A stretch of DNA of 64,000 nt from Vibrio sp. CDRSL-10 TSBA (GCA_039696685.1 CP155566.1:2170001-2234000), one strand, 5' to 3'. Shown: positions 20,313-32,070, counted from the stretch's first letter. The notes: generated from the letters alone by a model not told the origin. Numbers and translations are program-made.

Positions 20313-21218
20313 ATGACCAGCCTTGTACAACGCCTCAAAAACCCCTCAGGAAGCTTCTGGGTTACTCTCTGTCTATTGGCACTGCCGCCATTATTCTGGG
20401 CCGGTAATTTTATTGTCGGACGTTCTGTGCGTGGTGATATCCCGCCTTTGACGCTCTCCTTTGACCGCTGGGTGATAGCCAGCCTGGTTCTGCTGCCATT
20501 TACCTATACGATCTTGCGCCGCGAATGGCGCCTTTACTGGCACTATCGCCAGCGAATTTTAATCGCTTCGGTGACAGGCGTGGCAGCATTCAACTCGCTG
20601 ATCTATGTCGGTCTGCAAAGTACAACCGCCAGTAATGCGCTGATCCTCAATTCATTTATCCCATTACTCATCAGTCTGTTCGGCTCGCTGTTTGTCAAAC
20701 TTCGCCTTAAACGTTCGCAATGGCTGGGAATGGCCGTGTCATTTACCGGCGTACTGTTTATTCTGACCCGTGGCGACTGGCAGATCCTAAGCTCGCTTAG
20801 TTTTAATCAGGGTGATTTAGTGGTTTTTCTGGCAATGGTCAGCTGGGCCATATATACCTTGGTGATCCAAAGAATGCCAAAAGAAATGAACCGGTTAGGT
20901 CTGATGTCAGTGCAGATGTTCGTCGGGCTGCTGGTGGTCATGCCATTTTATGGTGTTGAAGTGTATTCAGGCGCCAGCCCGGTTTGGAACAGCCATACCT
21001 TATTGGCTCTGGCCTATGTGGGAATCGTGCCGTCAGTGCTGGCTTACCTGCTCTACACCACCAGCGTGGAGCGCCTCGGGCCGGCCAAAGCTGGCCTGTC
21101 AATTCATTTGATTCCGGTGTTTGGCGTGCTGCTCTCGATTGCTTTATTGGGTGAGAGCTTGCATTGGTATCAGCTTACCGGCATGGCACTGATATTCATC
21201 GGTATTTTGAGAAGCTAA
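20313..21218 (+). CDS. EamA/DMT-family transporter
   Basis: 301-residue inner-membrane exporter of the drug/metabolite superfamily with ten hydrophobic helices in two EamA repeats (PPLFWAGNFIVGRSVRGDIP; GDLVVFLAMVSWAIYTLVIQ). The ATG at 20313 has AAGGA 7 bases upstream and removes a non-hydrophobic 50-residue extension that a longer reading from 20163 would add. Substrate unknown. The frame is intact and ends shortly after the last helix. Confidence 0.87.
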   Translation: MTSLVQRLKNPSGSFWVTLCLLALPPLFWAGNFIVGRSVRGDIPPLTLSFDRWVIASLVLLPFTYTILRREWRLYWHYRQRILIASVTGVAAFNSLIYVGLQSTTASNALILNSFIPLLISLFGSLFVKLRLKRSQWLGMAVSFTGVLFILTRGDWQILSSLSFNQGDLVVFLAMVSWAIYTLVIQRMPKEMNRLGLMSVQMFVGLLVVMPFYGVEVYSGASPVWNSHTLLALAYVGIVPSVLAYLLYTTSVERLGPAKAGLSIHLIPVFGVLLSIALLGESLHWYQLTGMALIFIGILRS

Positions 21219-21256
21219 CCCACTAAGTCGCCAGGCATACTGATAGCCCACTATCT

Positions 21257-23481
21257 TTACGAAGCCGCCCCGGCGACAACCAGGCGGTTTCTCCCCTGAT
21301 CTTTAGCCTGATAAAGTGCCCGGTCAGCCTGAAGTAACATGGCGTCCACTGTAGCGCCATTATCCGGATAAACCGCAGCCCCGATACTGATCCCTATGCT
21401 TACCTGCAGCTCACCAATCTTCATCGGCATGCCGATACTGGCGATAATCTGCTGCGATTTAAAAAAATCATGATCTTCAGAATCGAGCAGGATTGCGACA
21501 AATTCGTCGCCACCAAGCCGGGCAACAATATCACTGGAGCGCAGACAGCCAACCAATCTCTGGCCGACCATTTTCAGCACGGCATCGCCAATGGTATGGC
21601 CATAGGTATCATTAACCGCTTTAAAACCATCGAGATCCATATAATACATGGTAAAGCTGCGCCCTTTCTGGCGGGCAACATCAAGATGTTCATGGGCTAG
21701 TTTCATAGAAATGACGCCGGTTGGCGAGCCCGGTTAATTCATCACGGGTCGCCAGACGCCGCTCCATTTCTGCCACTTGTTGGCGACGTAAGACTTCCTG
21801 CTGCAGGTGTTCCGTAGCATCAATCACGGCCTTCTCTACATAGACTTTATGGCCAAGTATACGCAGCAGAGCCACCGCGATTAAACCGGTTGAAAGCAGC
21901 AGATAGGTCCAGTACCAGGAAGAGAGAATAAAAGACGAATGCTGAATCATACCCTGACGCCCGCCGTACATCGAAAGTGTCCAGGAGCTGTTATTTAGAT
22001 GCAGCTTACTTTGCAGCAGTGGCTGCTGCCCTTGCGGATCTTCGCCCAGAATGCGTTCATCCAGATGCCCGACCGGGTTCACCGCCCGAATAGACAATAT
22101 GAATTCATCAGTAAAACGTTTGATGATTGGCGAGCTAAGCAGCGCGTCCATATCAATTAATACCGTCGCAAATCCCCAGAATGTTTGCTTCTGACGTCCT
22201 GATTCACTGGGAACATAAATCGGCGCCCGGGCAATCAGACCATAACCACCTTGGATCAATCGCAAAGGGCCATCGACAATCGGACGGCGGGTGGTAATGG
22301 CTTTCATCACTCCCTCTTTACGTCGTGGGTCCTGCAGCAAGTTATGGCCAATAGCGCCCTGATTACGTTCAAGGTCGGTAACATAGGTCACCACTCCCTC
22401 AGGCGCCAACTGCAGACTGCTGACAAAGTCCGATTTAGCCAGCACTCGCTCGGCGAACAGGGTAAACTCTTGTGCGCTGAAATCCGGGCGTGATATGACG
22501 AACGCTTCCAGACTGTCAGTAAGCCGCAACTCGTTGTCCAGCATGGCTTGCAGAGTAATGACCAACCCTTGTAGACGCTGTTTGTACAGATACAGCTGGT
22601 CTTGCTTCTGGCTTCCCTGCTCGACATAACGAACGCCAAAACCGATGGCAAGCCAAACCACACAGCTGAGAATAATAATCGTGACGTGCAGCGGGTTAAT
22701 TTGGAAAATCGAATGACGTAACGAGTATTTGTCCGAAAAAATGCCCCGATATAAAAAATAGGTCGCTATAAAGCGGAACAAATGACCGATTGCATTAACG
22801 TCACCATAGACGGAAATATATTGAGTAAAACAGAGTTCCGCCACTATGGTCAGGGCAAAAAAGATAGCCAGGTGTGGAACGTGCACCGATTGCAGGGTTT
22901 TACGCTTTAACCATACCGCCAGCCAGGCGACTGCGGTGAGGCCAACCACCACGTACTCACTGTAGAGTTTAAACGGCGTCAGGCCACTGTCTTCCACAAA
23001 GGCATCGGGAAATAGCATCAGCGGATAGATAGCCAGAATGCCCGCTGCAGAAACTATGATAAGGCCGCGGATATAGGCTGTTTGATGACGACACTGAAAA
23101 GGACAGACAAAGACAATCAGTAAGCCAATTGCTTCAACCAAGCGGCCTAAAGTCCAGAAACTGCGTCGGTGGATTAGGCCCGAGATTACCGGACAACAGG
23201 GCCCCTTTATAGGTCAGCATATGAGCCAGGTCGATAAATGCCACACACACGAATACCGTGCTCAGCAATCTCAGATAGCGGGTTTCTTCGGTGGCCTTAG
23301 CTTTAAACCCGGCCAGAGCAATTAAGCCCGAGACCAGAATGGTAAATAATTCGACGATGGCATGGAAGGTCATAAAATCTTGTCGGGACAGAATCCACAG
23401 TAGACAGACGACCAGCCCCAAAATCAACAGATAAGAGGATCTGATAAAAGTCGACTTGACGGCATATTCATGACGGTCCAA
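21257..23481 (-). CDS. Diguanylate cyclase: MASE3-like, CHASE and GGDEF domains (frame broken at two sites)
   Basis: Membrane cyclase making c-di-GMP. A hydrophobic N-terminal sensor (MASE3-like, about residues 1-230) is followed by a CHASE-type extracytoplasmic domain (LQLAPEGVVTYV, GAIGHNLLQDPRR), a helix and a GGDEF domain. The LGGDEF motif is intact, with inhibitory I-site RSSD five residues before it. Two single-base insertions split the frame: GAAAC at 23157-23161 (repair gives TQFWTLGRLVEAIG) and GTTTC at 21700-21704 (repair gives RRHFYELAHEHLD). Repaired length is 740 residues. The start is a TTG at 23481 with AGGG upstream, less certain than the rest. Confidence 0.85.
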
Positions 23482-23844
23482 CGATGTATTCCCTATTCGA
23501 CAAAAATGTCGCCCGTTACAAAATGAGCGTGCTAATGACCTGACAGCGATTCAAGATATTAAAAAATAAAACACTGATGAATTGCATCGTGGGTAGGAAA
23601 TAATAGCAGCCACTTATTCTTCGTATTCATCAAGTTCAATAGTAACTGCATTGTCAAAAACAGGTCAATTATTTACTGTATAAAATGTTGCATACCTCAG
23701 TTAGGCACTGCAACAACGAAAGATATTACATCCTTGATACTAACCCGGTCTGTATTTAAATATATATTGGTTTTGAAACACTTTAAAATCGAACCGGAAC
23801 ACACGTTAATTAAGCCCTGCCATTCATCCTCTGATTTACAGAAC

Positions 23845-23872
23845 AAAAAGGCCACCCATTGTTGGGTGGCCA
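23845..23872 (-). terminator. Rho-independent terminator of the nucleotidase gene
   Basis: Stem GGCCACCCA / TGGGTGGCC with TTTTTG on the minus strand, about 30 bases after the repaired stop at 23902; this supports the repaired reading frame. The rest of 23482-23844 has no gene I can support. Confidence 0.85.
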
Positions 23873-23901
23873 GTGAAAATCGATAATTCTCTAAAGAACA
23901 A

Positions 23902-25963
23902 TTAATTGATGCGTACAATTCTCGTATCAACCACAGAATTGTCTTCAACCGCATCCGCGTTGGTGTATGGAGTTGCGCTATCCGGATAGCGTGTACGCAG
24001 ATATTCCGCGAAACGCATCCTGCTCAGTACCGCTCTCGGCAAAATCGGCCAGACCGGTATCTGCACTCATATTACCTTGCAGATACTGCATGTTCTGACA
24101 ATAGCTGTTGCCGTCACCGTCCGTCGCGGTCGTACACGGGAACGGATAACCATCACCGCCCTCACCAAGGTAGCTCAAGGTGACAACGCTGAACTGACGA
24201 CTGCTGTTACCCTGCATCACACCGGCGGTTACCACAATATCATCGTATACCCCATCTCCCGAGGTATCGACCGCCAGTTCAGTAATGCGCTGGCCTGGCT
24301 CTCCGGCACTGGTATCCATAGCCGGTTGGGTCGGGTCAAAACTAAAGCGCATACCCGCAATCTGCGGGAAACGGCCACCTGCGTTGCCGGTCGGATCATC
24401 GGGATCGATATCAGCGACCGTATGTTCCAGAATCTGCTTGAGCTCAGTCGCCGACACATCGAGAATACCCAAGGCATTATTGAAGGCCAACGTGGTCTGC
24501 AAATCATACTGCGAAATATCGCCCTCTTCTTTACCGGCTGCCGGATAGGCGGCAGGTGGGTAATACTGCAGATCATCGGCATTGGTTGAACCCGCCGGAT
24601 AAGCCGAGTAACCGATAGGGGCACGGATGCCACCGCCATTTTTGATAGAAATCTGTACGCCCGAGTCTTCTAGTTTGGCATACCACAGGTTAGCGTCTGC
24701 AGTCAGATCGCCCAGGTTAGTTTCATTGGATCGCACATCGGCACGCAGACCATTCAGATACACAGTCGTATGACCGAGGATGTTACTTTCATCCGCGACA
24801 ATCACATCGTTGACCGCAGTGACGATCGCATCAACCTCAGCATTATTGCTGCCGCCCAGTGAGCTGACCATACTATCATCACTGATATAAACCCCGCTCT
24901 GCTCGGAGTCGATGGAATTGGTGAGCAGATTGCCGTTTTCATCAAAGCCAACCACTAAACGCCCCAGGTACTTGTAGTCGCCATCGACGTTAACCACAGC
25001 AATATCTTTACCGTCGGCATCCTTGTATAGCAATGGATAGGTACCAATCGCACTATCGCCGGCCCAGAGTCGGTCGTTGCTGTCCGCCAGTAAGGTATTC
25101 GAACCACCAGCAACTATGATATCGACATCTTTCAGTAGCGTTGCCAACTGCTGTTCGACCGTAATGGTCTGCATGTGAGCCAAGACGATGACTTTGTTAA
25201 TCCCGCTTGCGGTCAGGTCATCAACTTTTTCCTGAATTAACCCCGCCAGTTCAGCGGTAGAATCGTTCGCGGGTAATACCGTGATATCGCCGGTGCTGGT
25301 AATCACCTCATTGGTTGGCGTGGTTGCGCCAACAATACCAATCCGTTCTCCATTGACGGTAATGACCGTACTGGACGTCAGACTATTGGGGATGTCAGAT
25401 GCTGTCTGCCCATCTGCAACCACCAGCGGTGCGGTATTTGCGTCATCGGCAAAGATCATGTTGCTGCTCAGATAAGGGAAGCGGGCTCCCGGGTAATCCA
25501 TGCTGTAAGAACCGGTTGCCGTCTCGGCAGCGATAATAGCAGCGAACTCCTCGGTACCGCCATCCAGATCATGGTTACCGACAGCAGAGGCCTGCAGACC
25601 CATGGCATTGAGCATGGCAATATCCGCACGTCCGACACCAGGCACCCCGACCCCATTTACCGTCGCCATCGTCTCATTGTCTCCGGCCTGATAACGTGAA
25701 CCGGGAATGTAGTTGTCACCAGAGCTGAGAAACAAAGTATTCTGCGGATATTGTGAAGTCAGCGAACTGACGTTACTGGCAAAATTGCCGGCATTCGCCA
25801 GTGCCAAAGCATTTGAGCCATCCATATCCGACACATGCAAGAGTTGTAAAGTAAAAGACGCCTGTGAATCGTTACTGTCATTACAGCCAACTAATGCCAT
25901 GGTGACGGCTGTGGCCAGCAGTGTGTGGGATAACAAGCGTTTGTTAAGCTTAGGGGTTTTCAT
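23902..25963 (-). CDS. Exported 5'-nucleotidase/metallophosphatase lipoprotein (frame broken by 1 base)
   Basis: Secreted or lipid-anchored hydrolase of the UshA/NutA type. A signal with lipobox ALVGC is followed by the calcineurin-like metallophosphatase domain (LLHVSDMDGS in place of the usual D-x-H-G, FLSSGDNYIPG, GNHDLDGG, VLAHMQ). The C-terminal 5'-nucleotidase domain has NGGGIRAPI and TLAFNNALGILDV. As written the end shifts after EQDAF. Dropping one A from GAAAC at 24010-24014 gives EQDAFAEYLRTRYPDS and extends to TAA at 23902, 686 residues, just before a terminator. It probably releases phosphate or nucleosides from extracellular nucleotides; the HxG-to-MDG change may alter metal binding. 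Confidence 0.86.
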
Positions 25964-26268
25964 TTGTGTCTCCGAGACCTGTCTAACGTTGATGATGAGT
26001 GTCCATACGCGAAAAACCGACGATGAAACAAGTCACAAGAGTGGCAACGGATAATGAACGTGATATGAAATTGCAGTGATATTTGGAAGAAAGATCCTAT
26101 TCGTTTATTAATTATCTGAATGAAATCGCATACATTGATTCTGCCACTCTAACCGTATGATAAATAAAAATGACACAAGCTTAATTCATCACTAAAGGCA
26201 GGGAACCGTGTCACTCCCCTCTCTTTCCCCCGCCCGCACAATCACTAATTTATTCAGATAAGATGTTT

Positions 26269-26295
26269 CTTAATAATTCTTAAGCGACTCTTAAG
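26269..26295 (+). promoter_or_regulatory. PmrA-type (CTTAAG) direct repeats upstream of eptA
   Basis: Three same-direction copies: CTTAAT at 26269, CTTAAG at 26279 and CTTAAG at 26290. The second and third are separated by exactly 5 bases, the PmrA-box arrangement known upstream of eptA/pmrC in enterics. They end 50 bases before the eptA start. A PmrA/CarR(VprA)-like OmpR-family regulator is therefore the expected activator; it is not encoded in this window. The remaining 25964-26268 stretch shows no gene. Confidence 0.7.
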
Positions 26296-26344
26296 TTTTG
26301 CTTCTCATCATAGCCACACTGTCCGATAACTGTGATTTACTGTG

Positions 26345-27983
26345 ATGACCCATACTCGCCGTTTTAGCTGGCCCCAAATCCCGATGACCATGAGCACACT
26401 GATTGTTTTGTGTGCGGTCTATTTTGGTACCGTGATGAACTATCCGGTGCTGTCTGCTATTTTCAACCTGAGCAGCAATGTCTCTAATCCGCTGTTTGCT
26501 GCCAGTGCACCTCTGCTGCTGACCTGCGCTTTCATCCTTATTTTCTCTCTCGTTGCCTGGCCCTATATTTTTAAGCCGTTTATGGCCTTTGTGCTGCTGA
26601 CTTCAGCGGCCGCTTTATATGCCGAAGTCAACTTCCACACGCTGTTTGATTCCACCATGATGGAGAGTGTGTTTGAGACTAACAGCTCAGAAATGTCCTT
26701 CTACATGAACGGCGCAACCCTGGCTTATCTGACAGGATTTGGTCTGCTGCCAACCCTGTTGCTGTTCATGGTACGCATTGTTTCCGCAGCGCACCTTGCT
26801 GAGAGCGACCCTGTCACGTGTTGGTATTATCGTCATTGCTCTGGCTGGAATTGGGCTGACGGCTGCGACCAGTTATAAAGATTACGCGTCAGTCGGACGC
26901 AACAACCATTATCTCAACAAGATGATCATCCCGGCGCACATATACAACGGGTTCCGGTATCTAGAAAAAACCTATTTTACCCAGCCTCTGGTTTATAAAA
27001 CCCAGGGCGAAGATGCCAAAGTGGTGGCAAATCCCAACGGCAAACCCACGTTGATGGTCGTGGTGCTGGGTGAAACTGCCCGCGCGCAAAACTTTGCCTA
27101 CAACGGCTATGCACGCGACACCAACCCTTATACCAAAGACATGGGCCTGATTGCCTTTCAGGATGTCTCTTCCTGCGGCACCTACACCGCGCTTTCAGTG
27201 CCGTGTATGTTCTCGAATATGACTCGTGAGACTTATAACAAACCACGTGCTCAGGCTCAGGATAACGCCCTGAATGTAATTCAACATGCAGGAGTGGATG
27301 TTCTGTGGATTGATAATGACGGCGGTGACAAAGGAGTGGCCGATAATCTGCCGTACCGCACCATTGATAATTCATTGAAAAATCAAGACTGCAACGGCAC
27401 TACCTGCTTTGACGTGGCGATGATGAAAGATGCCAAACAATTTATTGATGATGGCAAACACGACAAACTGCTGGTGCTGCATACCATCGGCAGCCACGGA
27501 CCGACCTACTGGCAACGCTATCCGGATGCTCAGGCGCCGTTCCAGCCGGCTTGTGACCGCAGCGATATCGAAAACTGCAGCGACCAGCAAATCGTCAATG
27601 TATACGACAACACCCTGGTGTATACCGACTATGTCCTGGCCCAGGTGATTGATGAGCTAAAAAGCGTCTCTGACGATTACAACGTAATGATGACCTATAT
27701 CTCCGATCACGGTGAATCACTGGGTGAAAGCGGACTTTACCTACACGGCACGCCTTACTCCATCGCCCCTAAAGAGCAGACTCAGGTGCCTTGGCTAATG
27801 TGGATTCCTAATCAGTATGCTGAGCAAAAAGGGCTTAATACCCAATGCCTTAAACAAGAAGCGCAAAGCAGCACCGTCTCACATGACAACCTGTTTCATA
27901 GTTTGCTGGGGTTGTATGGCGTGACATCACAGGTCCACGATGCTGGCCTGGATATTACCCAAAACTGTCAACTCCATTCATAA
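26345..27983 (+). CDS. eptA: Lipid A phosphoethanolamine transferase EptA (frame broken by 1 base)
   Basis: Inner-membrane enzyme moving phosphoethanolamine from phosphatidylethanolamine to lipid A, lowering polymyxin binding. Five N-terminal helices are followed by a periplasmic alkaline-phosphatase-fold domain with the catalytic Thr in LGETARAQNF and metal-site motifs YTALSVPCMFS, LWIDNDGG, HTIGSHGPTY and YISDHGESLGE. Removing one T from GTTTC at 26780-26784 changes RIVSAAHLAE to RIVPQRTLLRA and gives 545 residues, the normal size. A GTG at 26342 is an alternative start. Resident-type gene: no insertion sequence or other mobile-element sign around it. Confidence 0.9.
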
Positions 27984-28008
27984 TCTTGCCTTATAGAGTG
28001 CCGAAAAA

Positions 28009-28383
28009 ATGCAACCAGACATTATAATTAAACGTACAGGTATGCACAGGATTGCCTATACTTTCATTCATAGCTTTAACGGTTTTAAGTGGTTGTGTAA
28101 AAACGAGGCAGCTTTCCAGCAAGAACTCATGCTGTTCGTGCCGTTAACGTACTTTGCGTTTTGGCTCGATTTACCGGCAATGCATACCTTGTTAGTTATG
28201 CTCAGCATGCTGTTTGTCCTCTTCGCAGAAATGGTCAATACCGCCATTGAAGCTGTAGTTGACCGGGTAGGTCTGGAATATCACACCTTGTCCGGGGTCG
28301 CGAAAAACATCGGCTCAGCCATCGTGCTGCTCAGTATGGTGTGCTCATTGGCTGTGTGGGGAACCGTATTATGGCTACGCTAA
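28009..28383 (+). CDS. dgkA: Diacylglycerol kinase DgkA
   Basis: Small three-helix membrane kinase turning diacylglycerol into phosphatidic acid. 124 residues; the family motif is FAEMVNTAIEAVVDRVG (about residues 73-90), with Glu and Asn ligands present. It follows eptA by 25 bases and overlaps the next gene by 13. The pairing makes sense: EptA releases diacylglycerol when it uses phosphatidylethanolamine, and DgkA recycles it. Confidence 0.93.
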   Translation: MQPDIIIKRTGMHRIAYTFIHSFNGFKWLCKNEAAFQQELMLFVPLTYFAFWLDLPAMHTLLVMLSMLFVLFAEMVNTAIEAVVDRVGLEYHTLSGVAKNIGSAIVLLSMVCSLAVWGTVLWLR

Positions 28384-30327
28384 TTACCGTACTTTCGGGT
28401 GAACGAACCAGATTGAAGACAGGGGCATTACCTGCCCTGCTTGGCTTCTTTGTGATTAATCTGGCACTCTTGAGTCTGTCACGCCTGATGCTGTCCATCT
28501 GGCAAAGTGAACGCGTGTTTGCCGCCAGTGACTATGGCCAGATCTTCTTAGGTGGCCTGCGCATCGACCTCTCGACTCTGGGTTATCTGCTGGCACCGGC
28601 TTTGCTGGTGATGCTGCTGGCAACTGCCTTGCGTGCGACACGCTTTATCCGCCTGCCACTCAAAGTCTACCTGGTGGGCAGCACCCTGTTACTGCTGTTC
28701 TTTGAACTCATTACCCCGACCTTCATTCTGGAATACGATCTGCGACCGAACCGTCTGTTCATCGACTACCTGATCTATCCAAAAGAAGTGTTTTCTATGC
28801 TCGCTTCCGGCTACAAGACAGAGATTGCAGTGACCTTACTGGTCCTGTTTTTAGCCGGTAGCGGACTGAGTAAGGTATTTAACCGGGTCTGGAATCCTGA
28901 TATCAAAGGGGCAATGATTCCCCAGCTTGCTCTGCAACTGGTTCTGGCTTGCCTGTTTGTTTTAGCGGGCCGCGGCACGTTAGAGCACCGTCCGATTAAC
29001 CCGGCACTGGTGGCATTTTCAACCGATCACTTGCTCAATGATCTTAGTATCAACTCAGCCTACTCAGTTGCCTTTGCCTGGAAACAGGCCCAGAAAGAGA
29101 TGTCGAGCGCCGACTTTTACGGGCCTATGAATCAACAGACTCTGCTCAGTCAGATCCGTGCCAGTCAGCAAAATCCGGATGCACACTATCTGGACACGAC
29201 AGCGCCAACCAAAACCATGCACATCAGCAGCTTCCCGGAACGTAAAAAGAATCTGGTGATTCTGCTGCAAGAGAGCTTAGGTGCGCGCTATGTCGGCAAA
29301 CTGGGCGGGCTGCCACTGACCCCGAATCTGGACAAGCTGATGGATGAAGGCTGGAACTTCACCCGCCTTTACGCAACCGGGACCCGTTTCTGTGCGTGGT
29401 ATCGAGGCTGTGGTCACCGGCTTTACGCCGACTCCGGCACGTGCAGTGGTTAAACTCGGCAAGTCGCAGCAAAACTTTTTCACTTTGGCCGATTTCTTAG
29501 GCAGACAGGGTTACCACACCCAGTTTATCTATGGTGGCGAAGCACACTTCGACAATATGAAGACGTTTTTCCTTGGTAATGGTTTTCAGGATATCGTGCA
29601 GGGCAGTGACTTCGACCAGGTGAACTTCACCGGCTCCTGGGGCGCCTCAGACGAAGACCTTTACGACCAGGCTGATCGCGAGTTCAGTCAGTTACACAAA
29701 GATGGTAAGCCGTTCTTCAGTCTGGTGTTTACTTCATCGAATCATTCACCTTATGACTATCCGGACGGCAAAATCACCCCTTACGATACCGAGAAGCAAA
29801 CGCGCAATAACGCTGCGAAATATTCTGATTTCGCCTTGGGTGAATTTGTCAAAAAGGCCAAGAATTCCGACTATTGGAAAGACACCATTTTTGTCGTCGT
29901 CGCTGACCACGATTCACGGGTGTATGGTGCCAGCCTGGTGCCGGTGCGTCACTTCCATATCCCGGCAGTGATATTCGGTAACGATGTCACGCCTAAGCAG
30001 GATGACCGTCTGGCGAGCCAAATTGACCTGGGGCCGACCTTACTGTCACTGATTGGCGCATCCGGCGAACATCCGATGCTGGGTAATGACTTTACCAAAC
30101 CCGTAGCAGCTGATCAGACGCGTGCCTTACTGCAATACGATAAAAACTTTGCTTACCTGAAACAAAATAAAGCGGTCGTGTTTCAACCAGACAAAGCACC
30201 ACAGACGTTTTTGCTGCAAGGGGAAAACCTGACGCCGACCGAGGCAGACACCACCCTGACTGAAGAAGCGCATGCCTACGCCAACTTTGGCAGCGTTGCG
30301 TATCAGAAAGGCTGGTACAAACCCTGA
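28371..30327 (+). CDS. LtaS-like membrane sulfatase/phosphotransferase-fold protein (frame broken by 1 base)
   Basis: 651 residues after repair. Five N-terminal membrane helices are followed by an extracytoplasmic alkaline-phosphatase/sulfatase-fold domain (VILLQESLGARYVG, ATGTRSVRGIEAV with a likely nucleophile Thr, FTSSNHSPYDYP, VVADHDSRVYG). One T is removed from GTTTC at 29386-29390. Gram-positive LtaS polymerises lipoteichoic acid, which this organism should lack. Gram-negative relatives modify envelope glycans or lipids with phospho-head groups, so an EptA/OpgB-like transferase role is more likely. ATG 28371 overlaps dgkA, so eptA-dgkA and this gene form one operon for envelope modification. 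Confidence 0.82.
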
Positions 30328-30344
30328 GCGGCTCTCTGGGGATG

Positions 30345-30440
30345 AAACGAATTGCCTCTTGTGGTGTAAACGAATTCCCTTCATCGAGTAAACAAATTGC
30401 GCTTGGTGGGAAAACAAACTCTAGTTGGACAAACAAATTG
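30345..30440. repeat. Five imperfect ~22-bp tandem repeats (AAACRAATTG core)
   Basis: AAACGAATTG, AAACGAATTC, AAACAAATTG, AAACAAACTC and AAACAAATTG begin at 30345, 30368, 30390, 30412 and 30431, so the spacing is 23, 22, 22 and 19 bases with divergent spacers. They lie between the LtaS-like stop and the shared terminator. Spacers are not sequence-unique units flanked by exact repeats, so this is not a CRISPR array. Confidence 0.55.
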
Positions 30441-30453
30441 ATGTTTAGCGGCT

Positions 30454-30489
30454 AAAAAAATGCCAGAGGGTTTCCTCTGGCATTTTTTG
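30454..30489. terminator. Bidirectional terminator
   Basis: Perfect stem AAATGCCAGAGG / CCTCTGGCATTT with A-run before and T-run after; it serves the LtaS-like gene on plus and rhlE on minus. Confidence 0.92.
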
Positions 30490-30528
30490 TTTTAAGTGAC
30501 CGTCAGTCTATGCGGAATTTTAATCCGC

Positions 30529-32070
30529 TTAATTTTGTGACACAGCATCCTGACGCAGTTTTGAACGACGGCGATTTGTGTTTTGCCCCTGGCCTGAATT
30601 TGCTTTACCGGCACCCGCTGCATTACGCGGTTTATGACCTGAACGATTCGCTGGTTTATCACCTGTTCGGGTATCCGCTGCCTGAGCGCCCTGCTTCTGA
30701 TTAGCCTGACCCGACGGCTTGTTACCTGCCCCATTACGGCCAGATGTATTTGGGCGAGAAGCATTGGTACCAGAAGCATTAGCCGGCTTACGACGTTGAC
30801 GTGGTGCGCCTGATTTCGCCTGAGCCGCCTTGGCTTCACTCTGACCCGACTTAGCGTGTTCTGTTGTTGGTTTTTTCGGCTTTTTCAGTTTTTTGGCTTT
30901 GATCGGACGTGTATCCAGCTTAGATTCCGGCACGCTGTTACTTGGCTTAAATCCATCCAGTTCAAGACGAGGCAGAACTTGCTGAATCAGTCGCTCAATC
31001 CCGAACAGGTCCGGCGCTTCAACTGCACACACCAGAGAAATCGCTTTACCCGCCTCACCGGCGCGACCAGTACGACCGATACGGTGCACGTAATCTTCCG
31101 CCACATTCGGCAGCTCGAAGTTAACCACCTGAGGTAGCTGAGGAATATCAATGCCGCGCGCTGCGATATCGGTCGCCACTAACACGCGCAGATCATTCGA
31201 TTTAAACTCAGCCAACGCGGTCGTACGCGCACCCTGACTTTTATTACCATGAATAGCAGCGGCCTTGATGCCTTCTTCATTCAGAAACGCAGCTAGGCGG
31301 TTGGCACCACGTTTAGTACGGGTAAACACCAGCACCTGATGCCAGTCACCTTCTTTAATCAGCTTGACCAGCATCGGCGCTTTCTTTTTCACGTCTGCCG
31401 GATAAACAAACTGCTCAACCGTTTTTGCGGTTGAGTTGGCCGGGCTGACCGAAATTTCAACCGGTTGGTTCACCAGTTCTTTGGCAAGTTGGCGAATATC
31501 ATCCGAGAAAGTCGCCGAAAACAGCAGGTTTTGGCGTTTTTTCGGCAGAAAATCGATGATTTTACGAATATCACGAATAAAACCCATATCCAGCATACGG
31601 TCTGCTTCATCCAACACCAGAATTTCAAGCTGATCAAATTTAACCGCATTCTGGTTATACAAATCCATCAGGCGCCCGGGAGTCGCCACCAGAACATCAG
31701 CGCCTTTGCGCAGACGCAGCATTTGCGGGTTAATCTTAACTCCGCCAAACACACAAGCGCTGCTCAAAGGCAGATGACGGCTATAAGTAACCACACTTTC
31801 CTGTACCTGAGCCGCCAGCTCACGGGTTGGAGTCAGAATCAGCGCTCGCACCTGGTTACCACGTACACGCGGCCCCTGTGACAAACGTTCTAGAATAGGC
31901 AGAGTAAAGCCTGCTGTTTTACCTGTACCGGTTTGCGCTGCTGCCATGACATCTTGGCCGGTTAACACGGCAGGAATCGCCTGCTCCTGGATCGGAGAAG
32001 GTGTCGTGTAGCCTTTTTCTTGAATGGCTTGCAGGATTGGCGCAGATAAACCTAACGAGGTAAAACCCAT
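30529..32070 (-). CDS. rhlE: DEAD-box ATP-dependent RNA helicase RhlE
   Basis: 513 residues. Helicase core in order: Q motif (about residues 2-28), motif [10 protein letters not shown], Ia [52 protein letters not shown] long basic, low-complexity tail follows (about residues 385-513, rich in K, N, G, Q, A). This is the RhlE layout, acting in ribosome assembly and RNA turnover, especially in the cold. It diverges from the cold-shock gene across the promoter region. Frame intact. Confidence 0.92.
   Translation of the reverse strand: MGFTSLGLSAPILQAIQEKGYTTPSPIQEQAIPAVLTGQDVMAAAQTGTGKTAGFTLPILERLSQGPRVRGNQVRALILTPTRELAAQVQESVVTYSRHLPLSSACVFGGVKINPQMLRLRKGADVLVATPGRLMDLYNQNAVKFDQLEILVLDEADRMLDMGFIRDIRKIIDFLPKKRQNLLFSATFSDDIRQLAKELVNQPVEISVSPANSTAKTVEQFVYPADVKKKAPMLVKLIKEGDWHQVLVFTRTKRGANRLAAFLNEEGIKAAAIHGNKSQGARTTALAEFKSNDLRVLVATDIAARGIDIPQLPQVVNFELPNVAEDYVHRIGRTGRAGEAGKAISLVCAVEAPDLFGIERLIQQVLPRLELDGFKPSNSVPESKLDTRPIKAKKLKKPKKPTTEHAKSGQSEAKAAQAKSGAPRQRRKPANASGTNASRPNTSGRNGAGNKPSGQANQKQGAQAADTRTGDKPANRSGHKPRNAAGAGKANSGQGQNTNRRRSKLRQDAVSQN

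Noticed and set aside
26345..27983. Mobile mcr colistin-resistance gene
   Set aside because: It is an EptA-type gene in an operon with dgkA behind a PmrA-type box and has no flanking insertion sequence.
28371..30327. True lipoteichoic acid synthase
   Set aside because: The organism is Gram-negative by its outer-membrane genes; the fold is shared with other envelope phosphotransferases.
30345..30440. CRISPR array
   Set aside because: Repeats are imperfect, about 10 bases long and only 19-23 bases apart, without a uniform spacer length or nearby cas genes.
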